Part shown: piece after piece, positions 17,895 to 25,775 of the stretch | How positions within the stretch are numbered: position 1 is the first letter of the stretch | How the letters are laid out: every line of letters starts with the position of its first letter | Source of the DNA: Bradyrhizobium sp. CCGB01 | GTDB taxonomy: Bacteria > Pseudomonadota > Alphaproteobacteria > Rhizobiales > Xanthobacteraceae | DNA: 64,000 bases | Assembly (NCBI RefSeq): GCF_024199795.1 | Contig: NZ_JANADK010000001.1 | Coordinates: 4,774,001-4,838,000 of the forward strand | Reading direction: 5' to 3' | Made by a program: the position numbers and the translations under genes | Notes under the pieces: model-generated | Database searches by the model: none | Seen by the model: only the letters and a program-made list of their open reading frames with translations | Told to the model about the DNA's origin: nothing

Positions 17895-18045
17895 CTAGGT
17901 TCTCCTCACGTGTTTATTTGCGTCATTGCCCGCGCCGACAACGAAAGGAGATTTGAGTTGTTCCGGAACATCGGGGGTTCCGGGGCATTTGTTTCTTAAA
18001 CGCGAGATGAACGCACGCGCCGGATTCGCGCCGATATTCGGCAAA

Positions 18046-18075
18046 CGAAAAAGGCCGGCTTTTCAGCCGGCCTCT
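18046..18075 (-). terminator. Terminator of the DsbA-family gene
   Basis: GGCCGGCT pairs with AGCCGGCC around a four-base loop, and on the minus strand the stem is followed by TTTTT. It starts 25 bases after the stop codon at 18100. Confidence 0.88.
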
Positions 18076-18099
18076 TCGCGTGCGTGAGTTGCGAGATGA

Positions 18100-18867
18100 T
18101 CAGCAGGTCGCCTTGCCACAACGGGCAACGCCGATCTTTTCCTTGAGGGCTTCGAGGCCGACGGCGCCGACGACGATCTGCTTGCCGATCACGTAGCTCG
18201 GCGTGCCGTTCATGCCCATCGCCTCGGCGAGCTTGAAGTTCTCCTCGATGGTGGCGCGCACCTCGGGGCTGGCGATGTCCTTCTCGATCTTGGTGGTGTC
18301 GAGGCCGGCTTCCTTGGCCGCCTGCATCGCGCGCGCCTTGTCGGCGGCGCCGCGGCCGCTGAGCAGCTTCTGGTGGAAGTCGAGATATTTCTTGCCGGAG
18401 GGATCCTGCATGCGCACGGCCACCGCGACCTGGGCGGCTTCGACCGAGCCCTGGCTCAGCACCGGAAATTCCTTCAGCACGACCTTCAGCTTCGGATCGC
18501 CCTTCATCAGGTTGAGCATGTCGTCCATCGCGCGCTTGCAGTAGCCGCAATTGTAATCGAAGAACTCGACGAAGGTGACGTCGCCGTCCTTGTTGCCGAG
18601 CACGACCTGGCGCGGCGAGTTGAAGATCGCATCGGAGTTCTGTGCGATGCTGGCTTCGTGCTTCTGCGTTTCGGCCGCGGCCTGGCGCTTGGTGAGCTCG
18701 GTCATCGCTTCCTCGAGCACCTCGGGATGGGTGACGAGATAGTTCTTGATGATCGCCTCGATGTCGGTGCGCTGGGCATCGGAGAAGCTGTCGGCCGACG
18801 CGGGCGCGGCTGCGCCGAACAGGGCGAGCGCGAACAGCGCGGGAGCAAGCAGGCGCAGCGAAGGCAT
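18100..18867 (-). CDS. DsbA-family thiol:disulfide oxidoreductase
   Basis: The 255-residue periplasmic protein has a signal peptide (MPSLRLLAP...APASA), a helical N-terminal extension (about 28-80), and a thioredoxin/DsbA domain. The active-site CGYC lies in EFFDYNCGYCKRAM and the cis-Pro loop is GTPSYVIG. It probably introduces or isomerises disulfides in exported proteins. The long N-terminal helix resembles the Com1/ScsC-like or BdbD-like group more than E. coli DsbA. Two extra Cys lie at the very C-terminus (RCGKATC). I used the ATG at 18867, preceded by AGAGGA, not the TTG two codons earlier. The M48 protease gene lies 115 bases upstream on the same strand. Confidence 0.9.
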   Translation of the reverse strand: MPSLRLLAPALFALALFGAAAPASADSFSDAQRTDIEAIIKNYLVTHPEVLEEAMTELTKRQAAAETQKHEASIAQNSDAIFNSPRQVVLGNKDGDVTFVEFFDYNCGYCKRAMDDMLNLMKGDPKLKVVLKEFPVLSQGSVEAAQVAVAVRMQDPSGKKYLDFHQKLLSGRGAADKARAMQAAKEAGLDTTKIEKDIASPEVRATIEENFKLAEAMGMNGTPSYVIGKQIVVGAVGLEALKEKIGVARCGKATC

Positions 18868-18982
18868 AGGCAAATCCTCTTGTCGAAAGCTGGTTTCGGA
18901 AAACGTCCCGGCGGACTTAAAGCTCGGTGTCGTGACGTCGTGGTGTCAGGCGTCGTCTTGTCGCGTTCGTTGCGTGGTCGAT

Positions 18983-20386
18983 CTAGTTACGCGGCGGCTT
19001 GGCCGCCACGATGTCGTCGGCTTTGACCCATCCGGGCGTGCCGACGGCGAAACGGGTTTTCGCGCGCGTGGCGAGCTCGCGGGCGGTCTTGTTGTCGCCG
19101 CGCAGATAAGCGGCCTGCGCCGACGCCAGATCCGCTTCGGCATAGTCGCCCTTCCGGCCATAGGCCATCGCGAGCTGCATGTAGCCGAGCGAAGCCTCCG
19201 GTTCCCGTGCCACCGCGGCCCGGAGAATCCGAACGGCATCGTCCGTGTAGGCCTTATTATCCGATCCAACCAGTGCCTGCCCAAGTAACATCTCGATGAG
19301 GGGCGCGCTGTTCGAAAGCGCGACAGCCTTGCGCAGGGCAGGAATCGCCTCGGCCGGCTTGCCGCCCTCCAGCAGGGCCTGGCCGCGCACCTCGTAAAAA
19401 TACGGGTTGTTCGGCTGGACCTGGATCAAGGCGTCGATCTGGGCCAGCGCGCTGCGCAAATCGCCGTGCAGATAGGTGCTGATGGCGCGGGCGTAGCGCG
19501 CCGGCAGGCTGTCGTTGGTCTGGGGGTAGCGGCGGTAGACCGTCTCCGGCCGCTCCATGAACGCGGAAATCTTGGCGCGCACCATGTCGTGGCGGAGTTG
19601 GAGCGCGGGATCGTCCTTCTTGTCCCAATAGGGACTGGAACTGGCGAACTCCTGAAGCGAGGCGACGCGCTCGGCGGGCATCGGGTGCGACTGGAGATAG
19701 GGATCGGCGCCGCGGGCAGCGAACAGGCTCTCGCTGGTGAAGCGCTTGAAGGTCTCGTACATGCCTTTCGGCGATTGCTGGGTCGCGGTCAGGAATTTCA
19801 CGCCGGCGCGGTCGGCATTCTCCTCCTGCTGGCGCTGGTAGGACAATAGCGTACGCCGGATCATCTCCTGCGGGCCGGCGATCGCGGCCGCGCCTGCATT
19901 GGCGAGTCCGTTGTTGCCGGCGCTGTTGCTGCCGCGCGTGGTGCCCGCGACCATCGCGCCGGCGCCGAGCAGCATGGCGATGATCATCTGGGTCTGGGCG
20001 TTGGCGAGCTGTTCGCGCAGCTTGGACAGATGGCCGCCGGCCAGATGCCCGGTCTCGTGCGCGAGCACTCCGATGATCTGGTTGGGCGTGTCCGACTGGA
20101 GGATCGCGCCGTAATTGACGAAGATGCGGCGGCCGTCCGCGACGAACGCGTTGAACGAGCCGTCGTTGATGATCACCATCTGGATGTTCTGCTTCTCCAG
20201 ACCGGCGACGCGCAGGATCGGGCGGGTATATTCGCGCAGCAGCTGCTCGGTCTCGGTGTCGCGCAGCACCGGCGGCCCCTTGGCCTGCGCATGCGCGGCC
20301 GGCATCGGCAACAGCGCGATCGCCGCGGCCGTGACGAGGGCGGTGAGGGCGGAGGCCTTCTTGCGCAATGCGATCTGGAGCAACAT
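18983..20386 (-). CDS. M48-family metalloprotease with TPR repeats (BepA-like)
   Basis: The 467-residue protein has a signal peptide (MLLQIALRKK...AAHA), an M48 peptidase domain with the zinc motif HETGH near residue 110 and the distal Glu region EENADRAG, and a C-terminal half of TPR-like helical repeats (about 300-450). This is the layout of BepA/YfgC and LoiP-type periplasmic proteases and chaperones that monitor outer-membrane protein assembly. I used the ATG at 20386, where the signal peptide begins; an upstream TTG at 20443 would add 19 polar residues. It is upstream of the DsbA-like gene on the same strand, a sensible pairing for envelope protein quality control. Confidence 0.9.
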   Translation of the reverse strand: MLLQIALRKKASALTALVTAAAIALLPMPAAHAQAKGPPVLRDTETEQLLREYTRPILRVAGLEKQNIQMVIINDGSFNAFVADGRRIFVNYGAILQSDTPNQIIGVLAHETGHLAGGHLSKLREQLANAQTQMIIAMLLGAGAMVAGTTRGSNSAGNNGLANAGAAAIAGPQEMIRRTLLSYQRQQEENADRAGVKFLTATQQSPKGMYETFKRFTSESLFAARGADPYLQSHPMPAERVASLQEFASSSPYWDKKDDPALQLRHDMVRAKISAFMERPETVYRRYPQTNDSLPARYARAISTYLHGDLRSALAQIDALIQVQPNNPYFYEVRGQALLEGGKPAEAIPALRKAVALSNSAPLIEMLLGQALVGSDNKAYTDDAVRILRAAVAREPEASLGYMQLAMAYGRKGDYAEADLASAQAAYLRGDNKTARELATRAKTRFAVGTPGWVKADDIVAAKPPRN

Positions 20387-20606
20387 CAGGCGGTCTGGGT
20401 CAAATGGTCTCGACAAACGGTCTTGGGCAACGGTCTTGGGCAAGCAGTTTCGTGATTGGTTTTTGGCGATTGGCGGCGGACCGGATACGCGATATGCCCT
20501 TGTAAGCCATACCCCTTATGAGCCGTACAATGCGGCCAGTCTGGGGCGCAAGAGCCCCGTTTCCCGGACCGGATCGACCGGTTCGCCAGCGAAATAGCAG
20601 AAATCG

Positions 20607-21794
20607 ATGCACGATGCGACATTGAGGAACCGGTTAGGGCAGTGGCTCGAGCCCTCCCGCCGCAGCGATGTTCCCCCGTTCATGGTGATGGACGTGATGG
20701 CCGCCGCGGCCCGAATCGAGGCGGCAGGCGGCCACGTCATCCACATGGAGGTCGGACAGCCCGCAACCGGCGCCCCGAAGACCGCGATTGCGGCCGCCCA
20801 TGCGGCGCTCGAGGCCGGGCGGATCGACTACACCTCCGCGCTCGGCATCCCCTCATTGCGCGAACGCATCGCGCGCCATTATCGCGATGCCTATGGCTGT
20901 GATGTCAGCCCCGAGCGGATCGTGGTGACGACGGGCTCCTCCGGCGGCTTCATCCTGGCCTTCCTGTCGATGTTCGAGCCCGGCGACCGCGTCGCCGTGA
21001 CCGTGCCTGGCTATCCGCCATACCGTCATATCCTCACCGCGCTCGGCTGCGAGCCGGTGCTGATCGAGACCACGAACGAGACGCGCCATGCGCTGACCGG
21101 CGAGGCGTTGCTGGCGGCGCATCGCAAGGCGCCGCTGAAGGGTGCGCTGGTCGGGAGCCCCGCCAATCCGACGGGAACGATGATGTCCCGCGAGGCGCTC
21201 GCCGGGTTGATCGCGGCGGCGGAAGACGCCGGCATTCGCTTCATCTCGGACGAGATCTATCACGGGCTCGACTACGCCTTTCCGGCGGTGACGGCGGCCT
21301 CGCTCTCCGAGCACGCACTCGTGATCAACTCGTTCTCGAAATATTTTTGCATGACGGGCTGGCGCGTCGGCTGGATGGTCGTGCCTGACATCCTGGTGCG
21401 GCCGATCGAGCGGCTGCAGCAGAACCTGTCGATCTCGGTGCCTTCGCTGTCGCAGATCGCAGCCGAAGCCGCCTTCGACGGCGCGGCCGAGATGGAGGAG
21501 ATCAAGCACGGCTATCAGGAAAACCGGCGCATCCTGATCGAGGGATTGCCCAAGGCGGGCCTCAGCAAGTTCCTGCCGGCCGACGGCGCATTTTATCTCT
21601 ATGCTGACGTGTCGGACTTCACCTCCGACAGTTTCGAGTTCGCCAAACAGATGCTGGAGCAGGCCCACGTTGCGGCGACGCCCGGCCTCGATTTCGATCC
21701 CATCCATGGCCGTTCGTTCATACGGCTCTCCTATGCTCGCTCGGCAGAGGAGATGCGGGAGGCAGTTGACCGGATCGCTCACTGGCTTAAATAG
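20607..21794 (+). CDS. PLP-dependent class I aminotransferase
   Basis: The 395-residue fold-type I enzyme has the PLP-binding Lys245 in NSFSKYFCMTGWRVGW, GSPANPTGT for the cofactor Asn, SDEIYHGL for the cofactor Asp/Tyr, and the C-terminal Arg in FIRLSYARS that binds the substrate carboxylate. It resembles the aspartate/tyrosine/aromatic aminotransferase group; the exact amino acid pair cannot be assigned. The start ATG at 20607 has no strong ribosome site. It is followed on the same strand by bioY after 33 bases. Confidence 0.88.
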   Translation: MHDATLRNRLGQWLEPSRRSDVPPFMVMDVMAAAARIEAAGGHVIHMEVGQPATGAPKTAIAAAHAALEAGRIDYTSALGIPSLRERIARHYRDAYGCDVSPERIVVTTGSSGGFILAFLSMFEPGDRVAVTVPGYPPYRHILTALGCEPVLIETTNETRHALTGEALLAAHRKAPLKGALVGSPANPTGTMMSREALAGLIAAAEDAGIRFISDEIYHGLDYAFPAVTAASLSEHALVINSFSKYFCMTGWRVGWMVVPDILVRPIERLQQNLSISVPSLSQIAAEAAFDGAAEMEEIKHGYQENRRILIEGLPKAGLSKFLPADGAFYLYADVSDFTSDSFEFAKQMLEQAHVAATPGLDFDPIHGRSFIRLSYARSAEEMREAVDRIAHWLK

Positions 21795-21827
21795 CCGCCA
21801 GTTTTCGACAGCCTTCCGGAGTGCAAC

Positions 21828-22442
21828 TTGTCTGACCGTTCCCTTACGTCCGCCGCCACGCAGCATTATCCTCTCGCCGCATTGATGTGGCCGACCCGTT
21901 CCGGCGAAACCGTAGGCAGCCTTCGCGCCGTCGTGCTGATCGCGCTCGGCACCGCGTTGATGGCGCTATCAGCCAAGGTGAACCTGCCGCTGCCTTACGT
22001 GCCCATGACGTTGCAGACGCTGGTCGTGCTGATGATCGGCGCCGCCTATGGCTGGCGCCTTGGCAGCGCAACCATGATCGCCTACCTCGCCGAAGGCGCG
22101 ATGGGCCTGCCGGTATTCGCCGGCCCGGTCGGTGGAATTGCACCGCTGGTCGGCCCGACCGCGGGCTATCTGTTCGGCTTCATTGGCGCCGCCTTCGTCA
22201 CCGGGTGGCTTGCCGAACGCGGCTGGGATCGCAGCGTGGTGCTGCTGTTTGCGGCAATGGCCGTTGGTCATGTCGTCATTCTGGCCGCCGGCTTCGGCTG
22301 GCTCGCCTTCGGCCTTGGCCTCGGCATGTCCAAGGCGTGGCAGGTCGGCCTGATGCCGTTCATCGCGGCGTCGCTGGTGAAGAACGCGCTTGGCGCGACG
22401 CTGATGCCGGCGGCCCGCCGGATCGTCGATCGCCGCGGGTAA
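21828..22442 (+). CDS. bioY: Biotin transporter substrate-binding component BioY
   Basis: BioY (204 residues) is the membrane S-component that binds biotin in ECF-type transporters; in many alphaproteobacteria it can work alone or with BioMN. It has about six hydrophobic helices and family motifs PVPMTLQTLVVLMIGAAYG (here PYVPMTLQ), AYLAEGAMGLPVFAG and GPTAGYLFGFIGAA. The start is TTG, supported by GGAG eight bases upstream; no ATG gives the full N-terminus. No bioM or bioN is in the window. The biotin-requiring accB/accC genes lie 5 kb away but are not linked in an operon. Confidence 0.93.
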   Translation: MSDRSLTSAATQHYPLAALMWPTRSGETVGSLRAVVLIALGTALMALSAKVNLPLPYVPMTLQTLVVLMIGAAYGWRLGSATMIAYLAEGAMGLPVFAGPVGGIAPLVGPTAGYLFGFIGAAFVTGWLAERGWDRSVVLLFAAMAVGHVVILAAGFGWLAFGLGLGMSKAWQVGLMPFIAASLVKNALGATLMPAARRIVDRRG

Positions 22443-22525
22443 AGCGCGCAACAACGAGCAGTTCCAATTGACAGAGCCGGCCAAGTTGATCTTGGCTGGC
22501 TCTGAGTTTGAGGGGGAGTGAAACA

Positions 22526-23860
22526 ATGACGACCACAACGATGGCGGGGGCGCCGGTCGCGCAGCCCGCAGCAAAGCCGTGGTACAAGGTTCTCTACGTC
22601 CAGGTGCTGATCGCCATCGTGCTCGGCGCCATCGTCGGCTGGCTCTGGCCGACGCTCGCGACCAACGAATGGATCAAGGCGCTCGGCGACGGCTTCATCA
22701 AGCTGATCAAGATGGTGATCGCCCCGATCATCTTCTGCACCGTCGTCTCGGGTATCGCCCATATCCAGGATGCCAAGAAGGTCGGCCGTATCGGCGTCAA
22801 GGCGCTGGTCTATTTCGAGGTCGTCTCGACCTTCGCGCTGGTGATCGGACTCCTGATCGGCAATCTGGTGAAGCCGGGCGCGGGCTTCGGCAGCGCCGCC
22901 GCCAACGCACAGGCGGTCGCCAACTACGCCAAGCAGGCCGAAGGCCAGAGGTCGGTCGACTTCGTGCTGCACATCATTCCGGACACCGTCGTCGGCGCCT
23001 TCGCGCAAGGCGAGATCCTGCAGGTGCTGCTGTTCTCGGTGCTGTTCGGCTTCGCCCTCATGGGGCTCGGCGAGCGCGGCCACACCATCCGCAGCTTCAT
23101 CGACGACGCCGCGCATGCGGTGTTCGGCGTCATCTCCATCGTGATGCGCGCGGCGCCGATCGGCGCCTTCGGCGCGATGGCCTACACCATCGGCAAGTTC
23201 GGCACCGGGGCGATCCTCAACCTGGTCGGCCTGATCGCGACGTTCTACGTCACCGCAGCGCTGTTCGTGTTCGTCGTGCTCGGCATCATCGCGCGCATGG
23301 CGGGGTTCTCCATCTTCAAGTTCCTCGCCTACATCAAGGACGAGCTGCTGATCGTGCTCGGCACCTCGTCCTCGGAAAGCGCGCTGCCCTCCCTGATGGA
23401 GAAGCTCGAGCGCCTCGGCTGCTCGAAGTCGGTGGTCGGCCTCGTGGTGCCCACGGGTTATTCGTTCAATCTCGACGGCACCAACATCTACATGACGCTG
23501 GCGACGCTGTTCATCGCGCAGGCGCTGGGCTTCGATCTCTCCTTCGGCCAGCAGCTCACCATTCTGGTGGTGGCGATGCTGACCTCGAAGGGCGCCTCCG
23601 GCATCACCGGCGCGGGCTTCATCACGCTGGCGGCGACGCTCGCGGTGGTCGATCCGCGCCTCGTGCCGGGCATGGCGATCGTGCTCGGCATCGACAAGTT
23701 CATGAGCGAGTGCCGTGCGCTGACCAATCTGTGCGGCAACGGCGTTGCTTGCGTGATCGTCGCCTGGTGGGAAGGCGAGCTCGACCGCGATAAGCTCAAC
23801 GCCAACCTCGCCAGGCAGATCGATCCGACGGACATGGAAACCGCTGTCACGACGGACTGA
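22526..23860 (+). CDS. dctA: C4-dicarboxylate transporter DctA
   Basis: This 444-residue dicarboxylate:H+/Na+ symporter of the DAACS family takes up succinate, fumarate and malate, which matters for carbon supply to nitrogen-fixing bacteroids. Motifs are [36 protein letters not shown], the Ser-rich re-entrant loop [17 protein letters not shown], and [17 protein letters not shown] used the ATG at 22526 behind GGGGGAG; a TTG six codons earlier is unlikely. No dctBD pair is adjacent. It is the third of three plus-strand genes, with an 83-base gap after bioY that can hold its own promoter. Confidence 0.95.
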   Translation: MTTTTMAGAPVAQPAAKPWYKVLYVQVLIAIVLGAIVGWLWPTLATNEWIKALGDGFIKLIKMVIAPIIFCTVVSGIAHIQDAKKVGRIGVKALVYFEVVSTFALVIGLLIGNLVKPGAGFGSAAANAQAVANYAKQAEGQRSVDFVLHIIPDTVVGAFAQGEILQVLLFSVLFGFALMGLGERGHTIRSFIDDAAHAVFGVISIVMRAAPIGAFGAMAYTIGKFGTGAILNLVGLIATFYVTAALFVFVVLGIIARMAGFSIFKFLAYIKDELLIVLGTSSSESALPSLMEKLERLGCSKSVVGLVVPTGYSFNLDGTNIYMTLATLFIAQALGFDLSFGQQLTILVVAMLTSKGASGITGAGFITLAATLAVVDPRLVPGMAIVLGIDKFMSECRALTNLCGNGVACVIVAWWEGELDRDKLNANLARQIDPTDMETAVTTD

Positions 23861-23893
23861 TCTGCAAGCTGCGACCGGCGGCGCAACGCGCCG

Positions 23894-24778
23894 TCAGGCT
23901 TTGAAATAGTAGGGCTGGTCGAGGTCCTCGATCAGCCCTTTTTCTTTGGGCTCCCAGCCGAGCAAAGCGCGCGTCTTCGTGCTCGAGGTCGGGACGTCGA
24001 TGGCGGCAAATCGCGCGAACCAGCCGAAATGCTCCTCGGCTTCATCCGTGGATTTCGAGACCACGGGCACGCCGAGCCTTTTGCCGATCACCTCGGCAAT
24101 CGCCCTGAACGGAACGCCTTCCTCGGCGATCGCGTGATAGTGCTTTGCGGTGGCGCCTTGCTCCAAGGCGAGTCGGTAGACGCGTGCGGCGTCGGTGCGG
24201 TGCGCGGCCGGCCAGCGGTTCATGCCGTCGCCGACATAGGCCGCCACGCCTTTCGCGCGCGCAAGATTGATGAGGATCGGAACGAAGCCGTGATCGCCTT
24301 CGCCATGGGTGGACGGCGGAAGCCGAACCGCGGCAGCGCGCACGCCGCGTTCGATCAACGACAGCGCGGTCGATTCCGAAACACGGGGAAAGTGGTGCGA
24401 AGCGACATCGTCCTCGGTCGCGAGCCGTCCCGGAGCGAGCAGCGCCACACCGGAGGTGACGATCAAGGGGCGGTCGGAGCCTGCGAGCTCCTCGCCCATG
24501 GCGAGGATCGCCCGCCGGTCGAGCTCGCAATTGTCCAGGAATTTCGAGAAATCGTGGTTGAAGCCGAGGTGAAGCACGCCGTCGGAGGCGGCCGCGCCGC
24601 TGCGCAATGACGCATGATCTTCGAGCGATCCACGATGGACCGCGGCCCCCATTGCAATGAGCGCTGCAGCGCCTGCGTCGGAGCGGGCGAGGCCGAGCAC
24701 GTGATGGCCGGCGGCGACCAGGTCGCGAACGACGGCGGAGCCGACGAAGCCGGTGGCGCCAGTGACGAATACACGCAT
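23894..24778 (-). CDS. NAD(P)-dependent epimerase/dehydratase (extended SDR)
   Basis: The 294-residue protein has the N-terminal nucleotide-binding motif [16 protein letters not shown]. The usual YxxxK active site appears degenerate: the corresponding segment reads [13 protein letters not shown]. This form is seen in atypical extended SDRs of the 'SDR family oxidoreductase' type found beside XRE regulators. It probably reduces or oxidises a small carbonyl compound. ATG 24778 is preceded by GGAG; a TTG two codons upstream is rejected. It is divergent from the XRE-family gene at 24883, a common pairing in which the regulator controls the dehydrogenase. The substrate is unknown. Confidence 0.85.
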   Translation of the reverse strand: MRVFVTGATGFVGSAVVRDLVAAGHHVLGLARSDAGAAALIAMGAAVHRGSLEDHASLRSGAAASDGVLHLGFNHDFSKFLDNCELDRRAILAMGEELAGSDRPLIVTSGVALLAPGRLATEDDVASHHFPRVSESTALSLIERGVRAAAVRLPPSTHGEGDHGFVPILINLARAKGVAAYVGDGMNRWPAAHRTDAARVYRLALEQGATAKHYHAIAEEGVPFRAIAEVIGKRLGVPVVSKSTDEAEEHFGWFARFAAIDVPTSSTKTRALLGWEPKEKGLIEDLDQPYYFKA

Positions 24779-24835
24779 GAGCAATCTCCAGGGATTGGCG
24801 GAGGGGGTTGGTGGAGACGACCATCTGCGCTAGGA

Positions 24836-24872
24836 TTATCCGGGTAAAGTAGTGATCGTATCAGGGTATAAT
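24836..24872. promoter_or_regulatory. Candidate operator: direct repeat TATCnGGGTA in divergent spacer
   Basis: TTATCCGGGTAA (24836-24847) and GTATCAGGGTAT (24858-24869) share TATCnGGGTA with start points 22 bases apart, about two helical turns. The second copy overlaps TATAAT at 24867-24872, a good -10 box ten bases before the XRE start codon. The placement suits a repressor that controls itself and the divergent SDR gene. Seen directly; binding is inferred. Confidence 0.4.
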
Positions 24873-24882
24873 AGCTAACAGC

Positions 24883-25719
24883 ATGAGCGAGATCGCCTCG
24901 GTCGAAAACCTGCTCGGTACCTATCTGAAGGACCGCCGCACCCGGCTCGACGCCGCCGCGTTCGGCCTCAGTGGCAGCCGCAGGCGCACGCCCGGACTGC
25001 GCCGCGAGGAGGTGGCCCAGCGCGCCAACATCAGCCCGACCTGGTACACGTGGCTGGAGCAGGGCCGCGGCGGCGCGCCGTCGGCCGACGTGCTCGACCG
25101 CATCGCCCGCGCACTGATGCTGACCGATGTCGAGCGCGAGCATCTGTTCCTGATCGGCCTCGGCCGTCCGCCTGAGGTGCGTTACCAGGCGACAGAGGGC
25201 GTCTCGCCACGACTGCAACGCGTGCTCGATGCGCTCGAATTCAGCCCGGCCTTGGTGCGCACCGCGACCTGGGACGTCGTCGCCTGGAATCGCGCCGCCA
25301 GCGCCGTGTTGACCGACTACGGCGCGATCCCGCCGGGACAGCGCAATATCCTGCGCTTCATCTTCTGCGATCCGCGCGTGCGCGCCGCGCAATATGACTG
25401 GGACAGCGTGGCGCGCTTCGTGGTGGCGGCGTTCCGGGCCGATGCCGCGCGCGCAGGCGCCGTCTCGCATGTCGCCGATTTCGTCGACGAGCTTTGCCGG
25501 ACCAGTCCGGAATTCGCGGCACTCTGGCGCGACAATGACGTGCGCCATCATGGCGACGGCACCAAGCGGCTGCGGCACCCCGTTCACGGCACCATGTCGT
25601 TCGAATATTCGAGCTTCAATGTCGAGGGTCGCTCCGATCTCAGCATGATCGTCTACAATCCGGCGACGCCTGAAGATGCCGACCGTATCAGGAAGCTGCT
25701 GGCCGACCGCGCCGACTGA
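24883..25719 (+). CDS. XRE-family regulator with MmyB-like ligand domain
   Basis: The 278-residue protein starts with a helix-turn-helix of XRE type (about residues 10-90; LGTYLKDRRTRL, RTPGLRREEVAQRANISPTWYTWLEQGR, VLDRIARALML). A PAS-like MmyB ligand-binding domain follows (about 105-270; ALEFSPALVRTATWDVVAWNRAA, the VAAFRADAARA segment, and HHGDGTKRLRHPVHGTMSFEYSSF). This family often binds fatty acids or other small ligands and regulates an adjacent dehydrogenase; here that is the divergent SDR gene. The -10 box is very close to the start codon, so the transcript may have an extremely short leader. Confidence 0.92.
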   Translation: MSEIASVENLLGTYLKDRRTRLDAAAFGLSGSRRRTPGLRREEVAQRANISPTWYTWLEQGRGGAPSADVLDRIARALMLTDVEREHLFLIGLGRPPEVRYQATEGVSPRLQRVLDALEFSPALVRTATWDVVAWNRAASAVLTDYGAIPPGQRNILRFIFCDPRVRAAQYDWDSVARFVVAAFRADAARAGAVSHVADFVDELCRTSPEFAALWRDNDVRHHGDGTKRLRHPVHGTMSFEYSSFNVEGRSDLSMIVYNPATPEDADRIRKLLADRAD

Positions 25720-25775
25720 CGGAATTCGTCACCTCGTCCGTTTAACCCGCATCGGACTTCGAAGGGGCGGGCGGC

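Noticed and set aside
23876..23894. Hairpin GGCGGCGC/GCGCCGTC between dctA and the SDR gene
   Set aside because: It has no T-tract on either strand and runs up to the SDR stop codon; such GC hairpins are expected by chance at this base composition.
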